Assembly: GCA_029561145.1 (NCBI GenBank)
Contig: JAKQJM010000034.1
Location: forward strand, 1 to 64,000
Source of the DNA: Pseudomonadota bacterium
GTDB lineage: Bacteria; Pseudomonadota; Gammaproteobacteria; Xanthomonadales; Rhodanobacteraceae
DNA: 64,000 nt
Reading direction: 5' to 3'
Position numbers and translations under genes: made by a program. The notes beneath the pieces were generated by a model. That model searched no databases. It worked only from the letters and a program-made list of their open reading frames with translations, and was not told the origin of the DNA. This document shows, piece after piece, positions 17,156 through 26,661 of the stretch (position 1 is the stretch's first letter; every line of letters starts with the position of its first letter).

Positions 17156-17815
17156 TCAATCGGCAAGCGATCGCGAAGGGTCGGCGATCTCGAGTGAGCG
17201 CAGCAGAAGGCTGGCTTGCGTGCGGTTGCGCACGGCGAGGCGTTCGAACACGGCGCTCATGTGCGCCTTGACCGTGCGCTCCTGGATGTCGAGGCGATCC
17301 GCGATCTGCTTGTTGAGCAAACCCTCGGCGACCAGGGTGAGCACGCGCAGTTGCTGCGGGCTCAGCGAGGCGAGGCGAGTCGCCAAGTCGCGATCCTGCT
17401 CCGCTTCGGCATCAAGGCGATTTCGCGCAGGCAGGGGTTCCGGATCCTCGCACGCGATTACTGCGCGCAGCATGGCCTGGATGTCGCCGATGCCGCTGCG
17501 CTTGGGGATGAAACCCGCTGCCCCGTACCTCATCGCGCGCCGCATGACGAGCGGATCGTCGTTCGCCGAGATCATGATCACGGCGACGCTCGGGAATTCG
17601 CTGCGCAAGCTGACCAGGCCCATAAGTCCGTGGCTGCCCGGCATATGCAGGTCGAGCAGCACGAGATCGATATCCCGCTGCGCTAGCAGGGCCTGGCGCG
17701 CCGCTTCGAGCCCGTCGGCTTCGACGATCGTGATGTCGTCACCGAGATTGGCCACGGCCTGGACCAGGGCGAGGCGAAACAGCGGATGATCGTCGGCGAT
17801 GAGGATACGGGTCAT
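17156..17815 (-). CDS. LuxR/NarL-family response regulator (orphan)
   Basis: A 219-residue protein. Residues 1-120 form a receiver domain with acidic pair Asp8/Asp9, phospho-acceptor Asp55 (LVLLDLHMPG), and Lys in FIPKRSG. Residues about 150-207 form a LuxR-type helix-turn-helix (LSPQQLRVLTLVAEGLLNKQIADRL, ERTVKAHMSAVFERL). Start 17815 gives the standard MTRILIADDHPLF N-terminus; the ribosome site is weak. No histidine kinase gene lies nearby, so its partner must be elsewhere. A linker of about 25 residues (RNRLDAEAEQDRDLA) is charged. Targets are unknown. Confidence 0.9.
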   Translation of the reverse strand: MTRILIADDHPLFRLALVQAVANLGDDITIVEADGLEAARQALLAQRDIDLVLLDLHMPGSHGLMGLVSLRSEFPSVAVIMISANDDPLVMRRAMRYGAAGFIPKRSGIGDIQAMLRAVIACEDPEPLPARNRLDAEAEQDRDLATRLASLSPQQLRVLTLVAEGLLNKQIADRLDIQERTVKAHMSAVFERLAVRNRTQASLLLRSLEIADPSRSLAD

Positions 17816-17968
17816 GCGTGAAGGGTAACCCGCCCGCGCCTGCAGATCAGGCGACGACGTTCGCCCGCAAGAATCCCGATCGCGGCTGAAGGCGCTGGCT
17901 GGAGTGGCTGCAAGTGGTCCCGGCGCCGCCAAACGGCGTCCTCGGCAAGCGGCTGCGATGCGACTTCC

Positions 17969-20635
17969 TCAGCCGAAGGTTTCAAGCGTGCCGATCACGG
18001 CGCGCCTGAAACGCATTTCAAGCCCGGCATCGTGGTTGGGTCCGGCCGTGATCCAGCCCGCAAGAAGTTCCTGCAGGGCCGTCGCTGGCGCAGGAGCCTG
18101 GACGCCACGCATGCGTGCCGAAAGTTTCTCGACCTGCATGTCCATGCGTCGTTGACGATCTTCTTCGGGTGGCTCGATGCCTGCCAGTTGCTCGATTCCA
18201 AGTACGCAATCGCGCAGCGTGGCGGTGTCACCGACCGCTTGGGGATTTCCAGCACGCGCCGATTCAAGACGAGATCCGAATTCATCGTTGGTCATCGTCA
18301 ACGGCGGCAGGTTTTCCCGTATCGAGTCCAGCGTATCCGCATCCGATTCCCCCGCTTCCTGCCTGAGCAGCACGTCGTAGTGCAAAAGCCAGATGTCGAA
18401 ACCTGCGCGGCGTCTGGCTTTCTCCCTGCGCGCGGCGAGTTCGTGCAACCCGTTCTGCGCCGCGGCGAACCGTTGCCGAAGCGTTGCATCCTGTGGCCCC
18501 AGCGCGCGCCAGGCTGACTCGATGCGTTGCACGTCGCCGCGCTCCGGCGTGCTTGCGCCACTCGCGATCGCCTCGAGTTCGTTGCAGAGCGCCATCGTAT
18601 CCGCGAAGGCCTGCTGCTCACGTGCGCCCTGTTCGGCGCGTTCGGTGTCGGCGCGGCCGAACACCGCGTCGATTGCCGTGCGGAAGATCTTCCATTGCGC
18701 CTGATCGCGCGCGCGCTTGCCGTTGCCGGCGGTCTGCCAGGTCTTCTGCAGGTCACGCGCCTGGCTGATCGCCGTGCGCGTGTCGGTCAGTTCCGCCAAC
18801 GCCTCGGCGCGAGCGATCAATCCGGCCTTCGTCGCTTCAACCTGGGCATGCTGCGTCGAGATGCGTTCGTCGATGATGCCCAATACCTGCTTCAGTTCGG
18901 CAGCGAGGTTCTTGCGTTCGCGCGGATCGACTCGATCCAGCGCGCGCAAACCTTCGACGGTGCGCTGGCGCATCGCGGCCAGCGCGCGCCAGTCGGGTGC
19001 TTCGCTGGATACGGCCGTCCTCGCGTCGGTGATCAGTTGCCCGGTTTGCTCACTGCCTTGCTTGCGCAGTTCGTCGCGTTTCTCGAAATAGGGTTTCGCG
19101 GGTGCAATGGCCTTGTGGCAAAGCGCCCGAAAGCGCCGATCGATGCCTTCATTGGCCTGGGCGGGGCGCGCCTCGAGTCTGTCGAGCGCTGTCCATTCTG
19201 CCTGGATCTCGCGCACGCGAGTCGCCAGCGCATCGGGGTGCAATCCGGTTTCCGGCAGCACTTCGAGTTCCTCGCAGAGCTGCTGGCGTCGATTGCCATC
19301 ACTCCAGCGCTGCCATTGCTGGATTTTCGCGTAATCACTTTCAACGTCGGCGAGTGCATCGCGCAGGGCGGCGGGTATGGCGGGAACCGCGCGGCGTAGA
19401 CCGCTCAAGCGGGCGTGCGCGAGGTGCGCCTCGGCACTCTTGCCTGCGGCAATGGCCGTTGCGGTTTCACGGATTGCCTGGTCCAGTTTACCAGTCAGCT
19501 CCTTCTGCTTGCGTTCGCGCTCGGCACGACCCGCTTCGGTTCGCGCTGCGCGCTCCGCACTCTCCGCGTCGCGCCGTGCGACGGCTTCGGCGTCCGCATC
19601 TGGTTGAGTTTCGGTCAACGTTTCAGGCTTCATCGCGGCGAGTTGCGCGCCGAGTCGCGTGAAGCGCACGGATAGGGCCGCGCCATGGTCGTCGTTGTCG
19701 TCAGCGAACCCGGCATGCAGATCGCCGAGCGCGTTGAATCGCGCCTGCAGCTCCGCCTGCGATTGATTCGCCGGATGACGGGCCGCCTGTTCGATCGCCT
19801 GCATCTCCGCATCGAGTCGCACGCGATCGGCGGCGCGCTGGCGCAGTCGCGCAATCCTTTCCGGGTCGCGGCTCAATTCGAACAGTTCATGCGCATTGCG
19901 GTAGCGGACGACAAGATGCTGCGGTGCCTTGTCGGCAATGCGATCCCAGGCAGAGGCGAGTGTCGCTGCCTGGTCGCCGCGATCGCCTTCGCGCAACAGG
20001 CGCTCGAACTCCTCACAGAGGGCACGGGCCTGTTCGGAGATCGCGTCGGGATCACCGCGCTCGAGGCGCAAGCGTTGCAGGCGTTCGTTGGCGAGGCGGC
20101 TGATCGTCTTGTCCGTTTTCCGGGCGCGCTCGCTGATGCGGGCCAACTGGGTTTCGTCGTTGATGCGATCGAGCGCGGCAAGGCGCACCGATGCATCGCT
20201 ATCGCCGGTGACACGCTCGAGAATCAGGGCCGGCCGTTCAACGCGCTTCAGCGCAGCCAGGCGCAGTTCGGACTCCGGCGCGATCACGGCGATCTGTTCG
20301 ATGAGGCGGGCATCGTCCTGCGCGCGCAACAGGCGGATGCGATCGGCAAGCGGCGGCGCGGACGCATGCGTTCCCGCGAGCAGTTCGGTGAACAGCGTCC
20401 GCGCGGCATGGCGCACGCCTTCGTCGCGGTCATCCTGGGCCATCGCCTGCGACAGACTCGGATCGGCAAGCCGTTTCAATGCAGCAAGGCGCACGCCAGC
20501 GTCGACGTCCTCGCGGGCGAACTGGCCAAGTTGCGCAACCAGTTCAGCGGCATTCTCGGTGGCGACCGCCTGACGGCGTACCGTTGCATCCTTGGATTGC
20601 CAGCGTGGTTTGGAAAAGAAACGGGCAAGACTCAT
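17969..20635 (-). CDS. DUF349 domain protein with N-terminal HEAT-like repeats
   Basis: An 888-residue, highly charged cytoplasmic protein. The first 190 residues are HEAT-like helical pairs with the recurring element 'DASVRLAALxRIxD' (VRLAALKRLADPSL, ELRLAALKRVERPAL, VRLAALDRINDETQ). The centre is a long coiled coil (AESAERAARTEAGRAERERKQKEL). The C-terminal half has DUF349 motifs: IQAEWTALDRLEARPAQ...RFRALC, ARDLQKTWQTAGN...WKIFRTAIDAVF and RIESAWRALGPQDATLRQRF. DUF349 proteins are widespread in proteobacteria and have no firm function. It begins 31 nt after the TraB-like gene ends, so both are probably in one transcript with aguB. Confidence 0.82.
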   Translation of the reverse strand: MSLARFFSKPRWQSKDATVRRQAVATENAAELVAQLGQFAREDVDAGVRLAALKRLADPSLSQAMAQDDRDEGVRHAARTLFTELLAGTHASAPPLADRIRLLRAQDDARLIEQIAVIAPESELRLAALKRVERPALILERVTGDSDASVRLAALDRINDETQLARISERARKTDKTISRLANERLQRLRLERGDPDAISEQARALCEEFERLLREGDRGDQAATLASAWDRIADKAPQHLVVRYRNAHELFELSRDPERIARLRQRAADRVRLDAEMQAIEQAARHPANQSQAELQARFNALGDLHAGFADDNDDHGAALSVRFTRLGAQLAAMKPETLTETQPDADAEAVARRDAESAERAARTEAGRAERERKQKELTGKLDQAIRETATAIAAGKSAEAHLAHARLSGLRRAVPAIPAALRDALADVESDYAKIQQWQRWSDGNRRQQLCEELEVLPETGLHPDALATRVREIQAEWTALDRLEARPAQANEGIDRRFRALCHKAIAPAKPYFEKRDELRKQGSEQTGQLITDARTAVSSEAPDWRALAAMRQRTVEGLRALDRVDPRERKNLAAELKQVLGIIDERISTQHAQVEATKAGLIARAEALAELTDTRTAISQARDLQKTWQTAGNGKRARDQAQWKIFRTAIDAVFGRADTERAEQGAREQQAFADTMALCNELEAIASGASTPERGDVQRIESAWRALGPQDATLRQRFAAAQNGLHELAARREKARRRAGFDIWLLHYDVLLRQEAGESDADTLDSIRENLPPLTMTNDEFGSRLESARAGNPQAVGDTATLRDCVLGIEQLAGIEPPEEDRQRRMDMQVEKLSARMRGVQAPAPATALQELLAGWITAGPNHDAGLEMRFRRAVIGTLETFG

Positions 20636-20666
20636 CGGTGGATTCGCAAGTGGGAGTGGGCGCAGC

Positions 20667-21917
20667 TCAGAGCAGGGACTTGATGATGCGGAAACCGGCG
20701 ACCCAGGTGCCGAACATCATGCCGAGGTTGGTGAAAACGAAGACCAGCAAGGTTCGCGAAATGCGGTTCTTCCACCAGCCTGTCCAGTGGATGACATCGT
20801 CGCGGAGACTGTCGAAATCGGCAACCCGCGGACGATGGATCCAGACTTCGACGCCGGCGCTGGCGGCACCGACCGGAACGCCTGGACGGAACGGTTTCAA
20901 CGGCGCGACGATGAAGCCGGCCAGCGCGCTGAGCGGATGCCCGCCAGCGGCGAATGTGCCGATTGCGGCGCCGATCCCGGTGCAAAGCACCCAGATCCAG
21001 AGCGCATCGGCGCCGAATTCGGCGCCGCGATAAAACAGGCTCGCAATGGCGATCGCGATGATGGCGAAAACGGCAAACCCGATCCGTTTCGGCCAGGGCG
21101 ATCCCGGCGGCAGCTCGGCCAGCGCCTTCTGCAGCGGACCCGGTGCTTCGGCCTGCGCCGCGATGGCTTGCTCGATACCGGAAAGATGGCCGGCACCGAT
21201 CACGGCGAGTACGCGCCTGACCGGCTTTCCGGTGCTGGCGGCTGCGTCCGATTCCTCGCGCAGGCGTGCAGTCATGTAGCGATCACGTTCCGCGATCAGC
21301 GCTTCGAAAAGAGGAGGCGATTCCTTGGCGAATTCGCTGAACATGCTGCCGAGCATGTCACCTTCCTTGAGTTTCTCGATCTCGCTCTCGTCGACGTCCT
21401 CGCGGGTGATCAGGCTGCCGGCGAGGCCACCGATGATGCCGAGGCGTTCGAGGAACCCGACGCTGCGGATTGCCCGCTTCAGGGTGATGCCGACTTCGCG
21501 GTCGATCAGCCAGATCAGCAGGTCGCGCGCTTCGGCGCCATCGATCGCAGCTTTCATTTCAGCGCCCGGCTCGATGCCGAACTGTTCGGCGAGGCGACGC
21601 TGGAATGCCGACAGCGCAAGGTTCGCCGCAACCAGTCCGGCCTTGCCCTGGCGGATGATCTGGAACAGGTCGAGATTGCGGAACGACGCGGGATCGCGCA
21701 TCGACTTGTAGCGCGGTTCGCACAACTCGACGGCCACGGCATCAAAGGATTCGCGATCGAGGATCTCGCGGACTGCCTCGACGCTGGCGCGCGAAACATG
21801 CGCCGTGCCGAGCAGCACGTATTCGACTCCGTCGCGGACAATGCGGGCAATCGGTTGCGCGGCGAGCGATTCGCTCATCCCGGCCGGCGGGTCGGACAAT
21901 TCGTTGGGAGCTTGCAT
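20667..21917 (-). CDS. TraB/PrgY-family membrane protein
   Basis: A 416-residue protein. The N-terminal domain carries the TraB/GumN signature: VLLGTAHVSRASVEAVREIL, VAVELCEPRY, and later VLAVIGAGHLSGI. These conserved His/Glu-containing motifs are shared with Tiki-type proteins. The C-terminal 150 residues contain four hydrophobic segments (IGFAVFAIIAIAIASLFY, LWIWVLCTGIGAAIGTFAAGG, a weaker one near LSALAGFIVAPL, and TLLVFVFTNLGMMFGTWVAG), so it is an inner-membrane protein. The founding member PrgY acts in enterococcal pheromone shutdown; in proteobacteria the role is not established. Another start at 21878 (MSESLAAQ) is possible. It lies 11 nt after aguB. Confidence 0.85.
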   Translation of the reverse strand: MQAPNELSDPPAGMSESLAAQPIARIVRDGVEYVLLGTAHVSRASVEAVREILDRESFDAVAVELCEPRYKSMRDPASFRNLDLFQIIRQGKAGLVAANLALSAFQRRLAEQFGIEPGAEMKAAIDGAEARDLLIWLIDREVGITLKRAIRSVGFLERLGIIGGLAGSLITREDVDESEIEKLKEGDMLGSMFSEFAKESPPLFEALIAERDRYMTARLREESDAAASTGKPVRRVLAVIGAGHLSGIEQAIAAQAEAPGPLQKALAELPPGSPWPKRIGFAVFAIIAIAIASLFYRGAEFGADALWIWVLCTGIGAAIGTFAAGGHPLSALAGFIVAPLKPFRPGVPVGAASAGVEVWIHRPRVADFDSLRDDVIHWTGWWKNRISRTLLVFVFTNLGMMFGTWVAGFRIIKSLL

Positions 21918-21928
21918 GGATTCCGTTT

Positions 21929-22816
21929 TCAGTCGCGGTAGCGCTTGAGCAGGTCGGCATAGGCGTCGATGCGTCGATCGCGCAGGAACGGCCAGATCCG
22001 GCGTACCGATTCGCTGCGGGCAAGATCGACGTCGGCAACCAGCAACTGCCGCTGGTCGACCGAAGCCTGTGCCAGGTATTCGCCCTGCGGGCCGGCGATG
22101 AAGCTCGATCCCCAGAACTGGATGCCGCGACCGCCGTCCGGAGCCGCCTCGAAACCGGTACGGTTGACCGCGAGCAAGGGCAGGCCATTGGCCACGGCAT
22201 GGCCGCGCTGCACGGTGATCCAGGCATCGCGCTGCCGGTCCTTCTCGTCCTGCGCGTCATCCGGATCCCAGCCGATCGCGGTCGGATACAGCAGCATATC
22301 CGCCCCGGCGAGCGCCATCAGGCGCGCACCTTCCGGATACCACTGGTCCCAGCACACGAGCACGCCGAGCTTGCCGACCGAGGTCTGGATCGGCTCGAAG
22401 CCGAGATCTCCAGGCGTGAAGTAGAACTTTTCGTAGAACGCCGGATCGTCGGGAATGTGCATCTTGCGATACGTGCCGGCGATCGCGGCCGAGCGGTCGA
22501 ATACCAGTGCCGTGTTGTGATACAGCCCCGCCGCGCGACGTTCGAACAACGAACAGACGAGAACCAGTTCGAGTTCTCCGGCCAGTGCCCCGAGGCGCTC
22601 GGTTGATGGCCCCGGAATCGACTCGGCGCGATCGAACTCGTCGACATGTTCGTGCTGGCAGAAGTACGGACCGTTGTGCAGCTCCTGCAGCAGGACCAGT
22701 TCGACGCCGGCCGCCGCCGCTTCACGCAGGCCGCTTTCGATGGCATCGAGATTGGCCGAAGTGCTGCCGCGATCGGTTTCCTGGAGCAGGGCGACTTTGA
22801 GGGATTTGCGGCTCAT
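21929..22816 (-). CDS. aguB: N-carbamoylputrescine amidase
   Basis: A 295-residue nitrilase-superfamily enzyme that hydrolyses N-carbamoylputrescine to putrescine, CO2 and ammonia. The catalytic triad is visible: Glu45 (LVLLQELHNG), Lys118 (TYRKMHIPDD) and Cys155 (GVLVCWDQWYPE). Family markers are PYFCQHEHVDEFDRAE and FYFTPGD. The start at 22816 (MSRKSLKVALLQ) matches family length; an in-frame GTG at 22861 would add 15 residues without a better ribosome site. The upstream gene aguA supplies its substrate, and both are on the - strand, 234 nt apart. Confidence 0.93.
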   Translation of the reverse strand: MSRKSLKVALLQETDRGSTSANLDAIESGLREAAAAGVELVLLQELHNGPYFCQHEHVDEFDRAESIPGPSTERLGALAGELELVLVCSLFERRAAGLYHNTALVFDRSAAIAGTYRKMHIPDDPAFYEKFYFTPGDLGFEPIQTSVGKLGVLVCWDQWYPEGARLMALAGADMLLYPTAIGWDPDDAQDEKDRQRDAWITVQRGHAVANGLPLLAVNRTGFEAAPDGGRGIQFWGSSFIAGPQGEYLAQASVDQRQLLVADVDLARSESVRRIWPFLRDRRIDAYADLLKRYRD

Positions 22817-23050
22817 GCGATTCGGATGCGGGCAAAAGCGGAATGGTAGCGTGGAATCCACATCCGGGCTCGTTTTCCCGAATGCAAGCGTGCGTCGAGG
22901 AGATAGCCTTCTGCCGCGCCAATGAATGGCCGGATTGTCCCGACCTCTCGTGTCACTGACTCAGCGTACGCCGGGTCTTGTACGTCGACAGCTGGCGTGG
23001 CCGCTTGATCCCGGGTTATCCCGGGCGATGAAGCGGGGAGCCGCGATCCG

Positions 23051-24088
23051 CTAGGCCAGCACGCCCTCGGGCAATTGCATGGTCAGGCAATGCAGGCTGC
23101 CGTTCTGCCAGATCAGCGGACGGCACGGGATCTGCACGACTTCGCGACCGGGATGCGCTGCACCGATGATGCGTGCCGCGCTGGCGTCGGCGGGATCGCC
23201 ATAGGCCGGAACGAGAACTGCACCATTGATGACCAGATAGTTCGCATACGAGGCGGCGAGGCGCCGGCCGTTGTCGACGATCGGCTGCGCCCATGGCAGC
23301 GCGTGCAAGGTGTACAGCTTGCCGTCGACCGTGCGCAAATTCGCGAGTTCGGCATGCATGCGCTCGAGTTCGTCGTGGTGCGCATCGTCGCGATCGGGAC
23401 AGGATTGGAACAGGATCGTGTCGTTCGGCGCGAATCGCGCCAGCGTATCGATATGCGCGTCGGTATCGTCGCCTTCAAGGAAGCCGTGGTCGAGCCAGAG
23501 CACGCGCACCGCAGCGAGCTTGTCGCGCAAGGTTGCGCCGATACGTTCGCGGGTCAGTCCCGGGTGCCTGAGGTGCAGGCAACGCCAGGTGGTCAGGATC
23601 GTGCCGCGACCATCCGAGTCGATCGCACCGCCTTCGAGGGCGAAATCGATGCGATGGTGCCGAGCATGCGCGCTGAACACTCCGTGTTCCACCAGGCCTT
23701 CGACGAGCAGGTCGTCACGCGAGGCTTCGAACTTGCCGCCCCAGCCGGTGAAGCGGAAATCGTTGACGACGAACTGTTTGCCGTCGGTCAGCGTGATCGG
23801 CCCCGAATCGCGCAGCCAGGTGTCGTCGTAGGCCAATTCGATGAAACGGACGCGATCCGCTGGGATCGTGTGCTGCTCAAGCCGCTTCCGTGCACGCTGC
23901 CGAATCGCTTCATCTGCGACAAGAATGACGGCCGCCTGGTGTCGGGTGATGCCGGCAACGAGGGCAGCATAGGTCGATTCGACCGATTCAAGGCGGTCGG
24001 CCCAATCGGTTCCGGCGTGCGGCCAGGCAACAACTATCGCCGCCTGCGGCTCCCATTCGGCCGGCAGGCGCCTGGTCATGTCAGTCAT
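23051..24088 (-). CDS. aguA: Agmatine deiminase
   Basis: A 345-residue member of the guanidino-group-modifying (PPADS/AguA) family; it converts agmatine to N-carbamoylputrescine and ammonia in the cytoplasm. Visible motifs are PAEWEPQAAIVVAWPH at the start, DDTWLRDSGP, GGKFEASRDD, LEGGAIDSDGRGT (acidic and His catalytic residues), DTDAHIDTLARF, and the nucleophile Cys334 in NGSLHCLTMQ. Start 24088 gives MTDMTRRLPAEWEPQ; an ATG 9 nt later is an alternative. Together with aguB and an arginine decarboxylase (not in this window), it would make putrescine from arginine. Confidence 0.93.
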   Translation of the reverse strand: MTDMTRRLPAEWEPQAAIVVAWPHAGTDWADRLESVESTYAALVAGITRHQAAVILVADEAIRQRARKRLEQHTIPADRVRFIELAYDDTWLRDSGPITLTDGKQFVVNDFRFTGWGGKFEASRDDLLVEGLVEHGVFSAHARHHRIDFALEGGAIDSDGRGTILTTWRCLHLRHPGLTRERIGATLRDKLAAVRVLWLDHGFLEGDDTDAHIDTLARFAPNDTILFQSCPDRDDAHHDELERMHAELANLRTVDGKLYTLHALPWAQPIVDNGRRLAASYANYLVINGAVLVPAYGDPADASAARIIGAAHPGREVVQIPCRPLIWQNGSLHCLTMQLPEGVLA

Positions 24089-24108
24089 TGTCGGCAAAGG
24101 CGTTGCGC

Positions 24109-24408
24109 TCAGGCGCCGTCGCGGACGCTGTGGATCACGATGTTGCGCTCGAAATAGACCGTGAAGCCGTTGTACTTCCAACGGTTGATCGTCGGATGCC
24201 GGGGCGTGTCACCCCCCGCGGGTGCCAACTTGGCTTCGGGAGCTCCAAAGCGCTTTTCGACCTGGGCCATGCTTAGGCCGCGTTCCGGTGCGCGGATTGC
24301 ACGGACCTCGGTCTGGCCGAGCATTACCGATTCGGCCTGGGCGCGCGGAGTTGCCGCAAACAGGCTGGCAACGAGCATGGTGCTACCGAGAACAAACTTC
24401 AAGTTCAT
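24109..24408 (-). CDS. Small exported protein of unknown function
   Basis: A 99-residue protein starting at 24408, with AGGAGG 8 nt upstream, the best ribosome site in this part of the window. The signal peptide (MNLKFVLGSTMLVASLFAATPRAQA) is followed by a mature part of about 75 residues: RGLSMAQVEKRFGAPEAKLAP, then INRWKYNGFTVYFERNIVIHSV. The first half resembles the SmpA/OmlA (BamE-like) turn 'GM.xxxVxxxxGxP', and the second half a small beta hairpin. It is likely periplasmic. It ends 20 nt before aguA, so it is probably the first gene of the same transcript. Function is unknown. Confidence 0.8.
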   Translation of the reverse strand: MNLKFVLGSTMLVASLFAATPRAQAESVMLGQTEVRAIRAPERGLSMAQVEKRFGAPEAKLAPAGGDTPRHPTINRWKYNGFTVYFERNIVIHSVRDGA

Positions 24409-24534
24409 CACCGAACCTCCTGATCCCAATGGATGAATTCGCAACAGGTGATGTTTTAACAGAAGCTTTGCGCGAGTTCCATGCTGTTCTGCTCACAACC
24501 CGATGCGCACGACAAACCGGCGACCCGGAAACGC

Positions 24535-24557
24535 AAAAGGCCGCTTGCGCGGCCCTT
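24535..24557 (-). terminator. Rho-independent terminator after bL36
   Basis: Read on the - strand, GGCCGC (54-49) and GCGGCC (44-39) form a stem around a GCAA loop, followed by TTTT. It sits 25 nt after the bL36 stop codon and would end that transcript before the small exported gene. Confidence 0.7.
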
Positions 24558-24581
24558 CGACGTCGATCTGCGGAATGCCGC

Positions 24582-24707
24582 TTAGCGCTGGCGCGCCTTG
24601 AAGCGCGGGTTGCTCTTGCAGATCACGAATACCTTGCCGCGGCGACGCACGATCTTGCAATCGCGATGGCGGGCCTTGGCGGACTTGAGCGAAGAAAGCA
24701 CTTTCAT
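24582..24707 (-). CDS. 50S ribosomal protein bL36, zinc-free (type B) form
   Basis: A 41-residue basic protein ([20 protein letters not shown], then [19 protein letters not shown]), closely matching the YkgO/RpmJ2 variant of bL36. The zinc form has CxxC, a third Cys and a His. Here the first Cys is His14, the others are Cys17 and Cys30, and the final His is lost, so zinc is not expected to bind. GAGG lies 6 nt before the ATG. Too short for many gene callers. In Escherichia coli this form is induced under zinc limitation by Zur; I see no clear Zur box here, and in Xanthomonadales it may be the only bL36. Confidence 0.93.
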   Translation of the reverse strand: MKVLSSLKSAKARHRDCKIVRRRGKVFVICKSNPRFKARQR

Positions 24708-24859
24708 TGGAAACCTCGGGGCGAACGGGCTTGAGCAAAGCGCGCAAGTATATCGGGCTGTCGCGAAACTTGCAAAGCGCTGACAATGCAGGACATTCGA
24801 GCCTGGCGATCGAAGCCCCTCAACGTCGATGGGGATGCGTGCTCGCCAACAGGATACCG

Positions 24860-26422
24860 ATGCTGCCATCACTCCAGTTCGACAATGCCTTGATTCGCGA
24901 GCTGCCGGCAGATCCGGAAGTCGGCCCACGCCTGCGCGAAGTTCGCGGTGCCGTGCATTCGTCAGTGGCGCCGACGCCGGTACGCTCCCCGCGCCTGATC
25001 GCGATCTCGTCTGAAATGGCCGAATCCTTAGGTTTCGCCGATGATCAGGTGAAATCACAGCAATTTGCCGACATTTTTGCTGGGAATGCGCTGATGGCTG
25101 GCATGCAGCCCTGGGCCAGCAACTATGGCGGACACCAGTTCGGTCATTGGGCCGGGCAACTCGGCGACGGGCGGGCGATTTCGCTCGGCGAAGTCGTCGA
25201 CAGGGTGGGGCGGCGCTGGGAATTGCAGCTCAAGGGGGCGGGTCCGACGCCGTATTCGCGGAACGCCGACGGCCGTGCGGTGCTGCGGTCGTCGATCCGC
25301 GAGTTCCTTTGCAGCGAGGCCATGCACCATCTCCGTGTGCCGACCACGCGGGCCTTGAGCCTGGTCGCGACCGGCGAACAGGTCATCCGCGACATGTTCT
25401 ACGACGGCCATCCGGCAGCCGAGACGGGCGCGATCGTCTGCCGCGTCGCGCCGTCGTTCATCCGGTTCGGCCATTTCGAACTGCCATCGTCTCGCGGTGA
25501 GACCGATCTGCTCGGTCGGTTGATCGATTTCACGATTCGTCGCGACTTTCCCGAATTGCGAGGCGAGGGCGCGACCGTGCGCGCCGACTGGTTCGGCGAG
25601 GTCTGCGCCCGCACGGCGACGATGATTGCCCACTGGATGCGGGTCGGCTTCGTGCACGGGGTGATGAACACCGACAACATGTCGATCCTCGGCCTGACCA
25701 TCGATTATGGCCCGTACGGCTGGATCGACAACTTCGATCCGGACTGGACGCCAAACACGACCGATCGTCAGCATCGCCGCTATCGCTTCGGGCAGCAGCC
25801 GCAGGTCGCGCACTGGAATCTGGCTTGCCTGGCCCAGGCGCTTGCCCCGGCGTTCGGCTCGATCGAACCCTTGCAGGCGGGCTTGCAGCGCTATGTCGAT
25901 GCGTACACCGCTGCCGACCGGGCGAACATCGCGGCCAAGCTTGGACTTGTGGAATGTCGGGACGAAGACATCACCTTGATGCAGGACCTGTACGAATGGA
26001 TGGCTGCGGCCGGGATCGACATGACGATCTTCTTCCGCAGCTTGTCCGACACGGCAGCCGTGATGCTCACGCCCGAGTCGTTCAGCGACGCGTGGTACGA
26101 CCTGACGAGGCGCCCAACGCAGGAAGCTTCGTTGCGCACATGGCTGGATCGCTATCGCGTCCGTCTCGACAGCGATCCACAATCATCGGAGAAACGCCGC
26201 GAAGCGATGCGTGCCGCGAACCCGCGCTTCGTGCTGCGCAACTGGCTGGCCCAGCAGGCCATCGACAGGGCCAACGAAGGCGATGAGTCCGAGATACATG
26301 CCTTGCTCGACGTGATGCGCCAACCCTACGACGACCAGCCCGGTCGCGAACGTTTCGCCGGGCGTCGCCCCGATTGGGCAATGAACCGTGCCGGCTGCTC
26401 GATGCTGTCGTGCAGCTCCTGA
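24860..26422 (+). CDS. selO: SelO/YdiU protein adenylyltransferase (AMPylator pseudokinase)
   Basis: A 520-residue protein from the ATG at 24860 (AGGA 6 nt upstream). It carries the SelO hallmarks: [41 protein letters not shown] with [28 protein letters not shown] (metal-binding Asn/Asp) and [13 protein letters not shown]. It transfers AMP from ATP to Ser/Thr/Tyr of target proteins, with a role in oxidative stress. The C-terminus is GCSMLSCSS; the conserved Cys there is Sec in eukaryotic homologues. It runs divergently from bL36. Confidence 0.93.
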   Translation: MLPSLQFDNALIRELPADPEVGPRLREVRGAVHSSVAPTPVRSPRLIAISSEMAESLGFADDQVKSQQFADIFAGNALMAGMQPWASNYGGHQFGHWAGQLGDGRAISLGEVVDRVGRRWELQLKGAGPTPYSRNADGRAVLRSSIREFLCSEAMHHLRVPTTRALSLVATGEQVIRDMFYDGHPAAETGAIVCRVAPSFIRFGHFELPSSRGETDLLGRLIDFTIRRDFPELRGEGATVRADWFGEVCARTATMIAHWMRVGFVHGVMNTDNMSILGLTIDYGPYGWIDNFDPDWTPNTTDRQHRRYRFGQQPQVAHWNLACLAQALAPAFGSIEPLQAGLQRYVDAYTAADRANIAAKLGLVECRDEDITLMQDLYEWMAAAGIDMTIFFRSLSDTAAVMLTPESFSDAWYDLTRRPTQEASLRTWLDRYRVRLDSDPQSSEKRREAMRAANPRFVLRNWLAQQAIDRANEGDESEIHALLDVMRQPYDDQPGRERFAGRRPDWAMNRAGCSMLSCSS

Positions 26423-26661
26423 GTAGATCGCGAACGCCAGCTCCCGAATCCCGCTGCGCAGATCGCCGTTTCCCGATTGATGTCAATCCGGATCCCTGCG
26501 GGCGCGACGGATCCGGATTCAAACGTGCGCGCCATCGACCGCGCCGTACCCTGCCGATCCACACATGACGCTGGCGCCGAATTCGGTCAGGATCGGGGGA
26601 CCCATCGATCCTTTCAAACTTCGTCCGTCGTCCTGGCACGCGGGCTTGCCACGGAGAAAAC

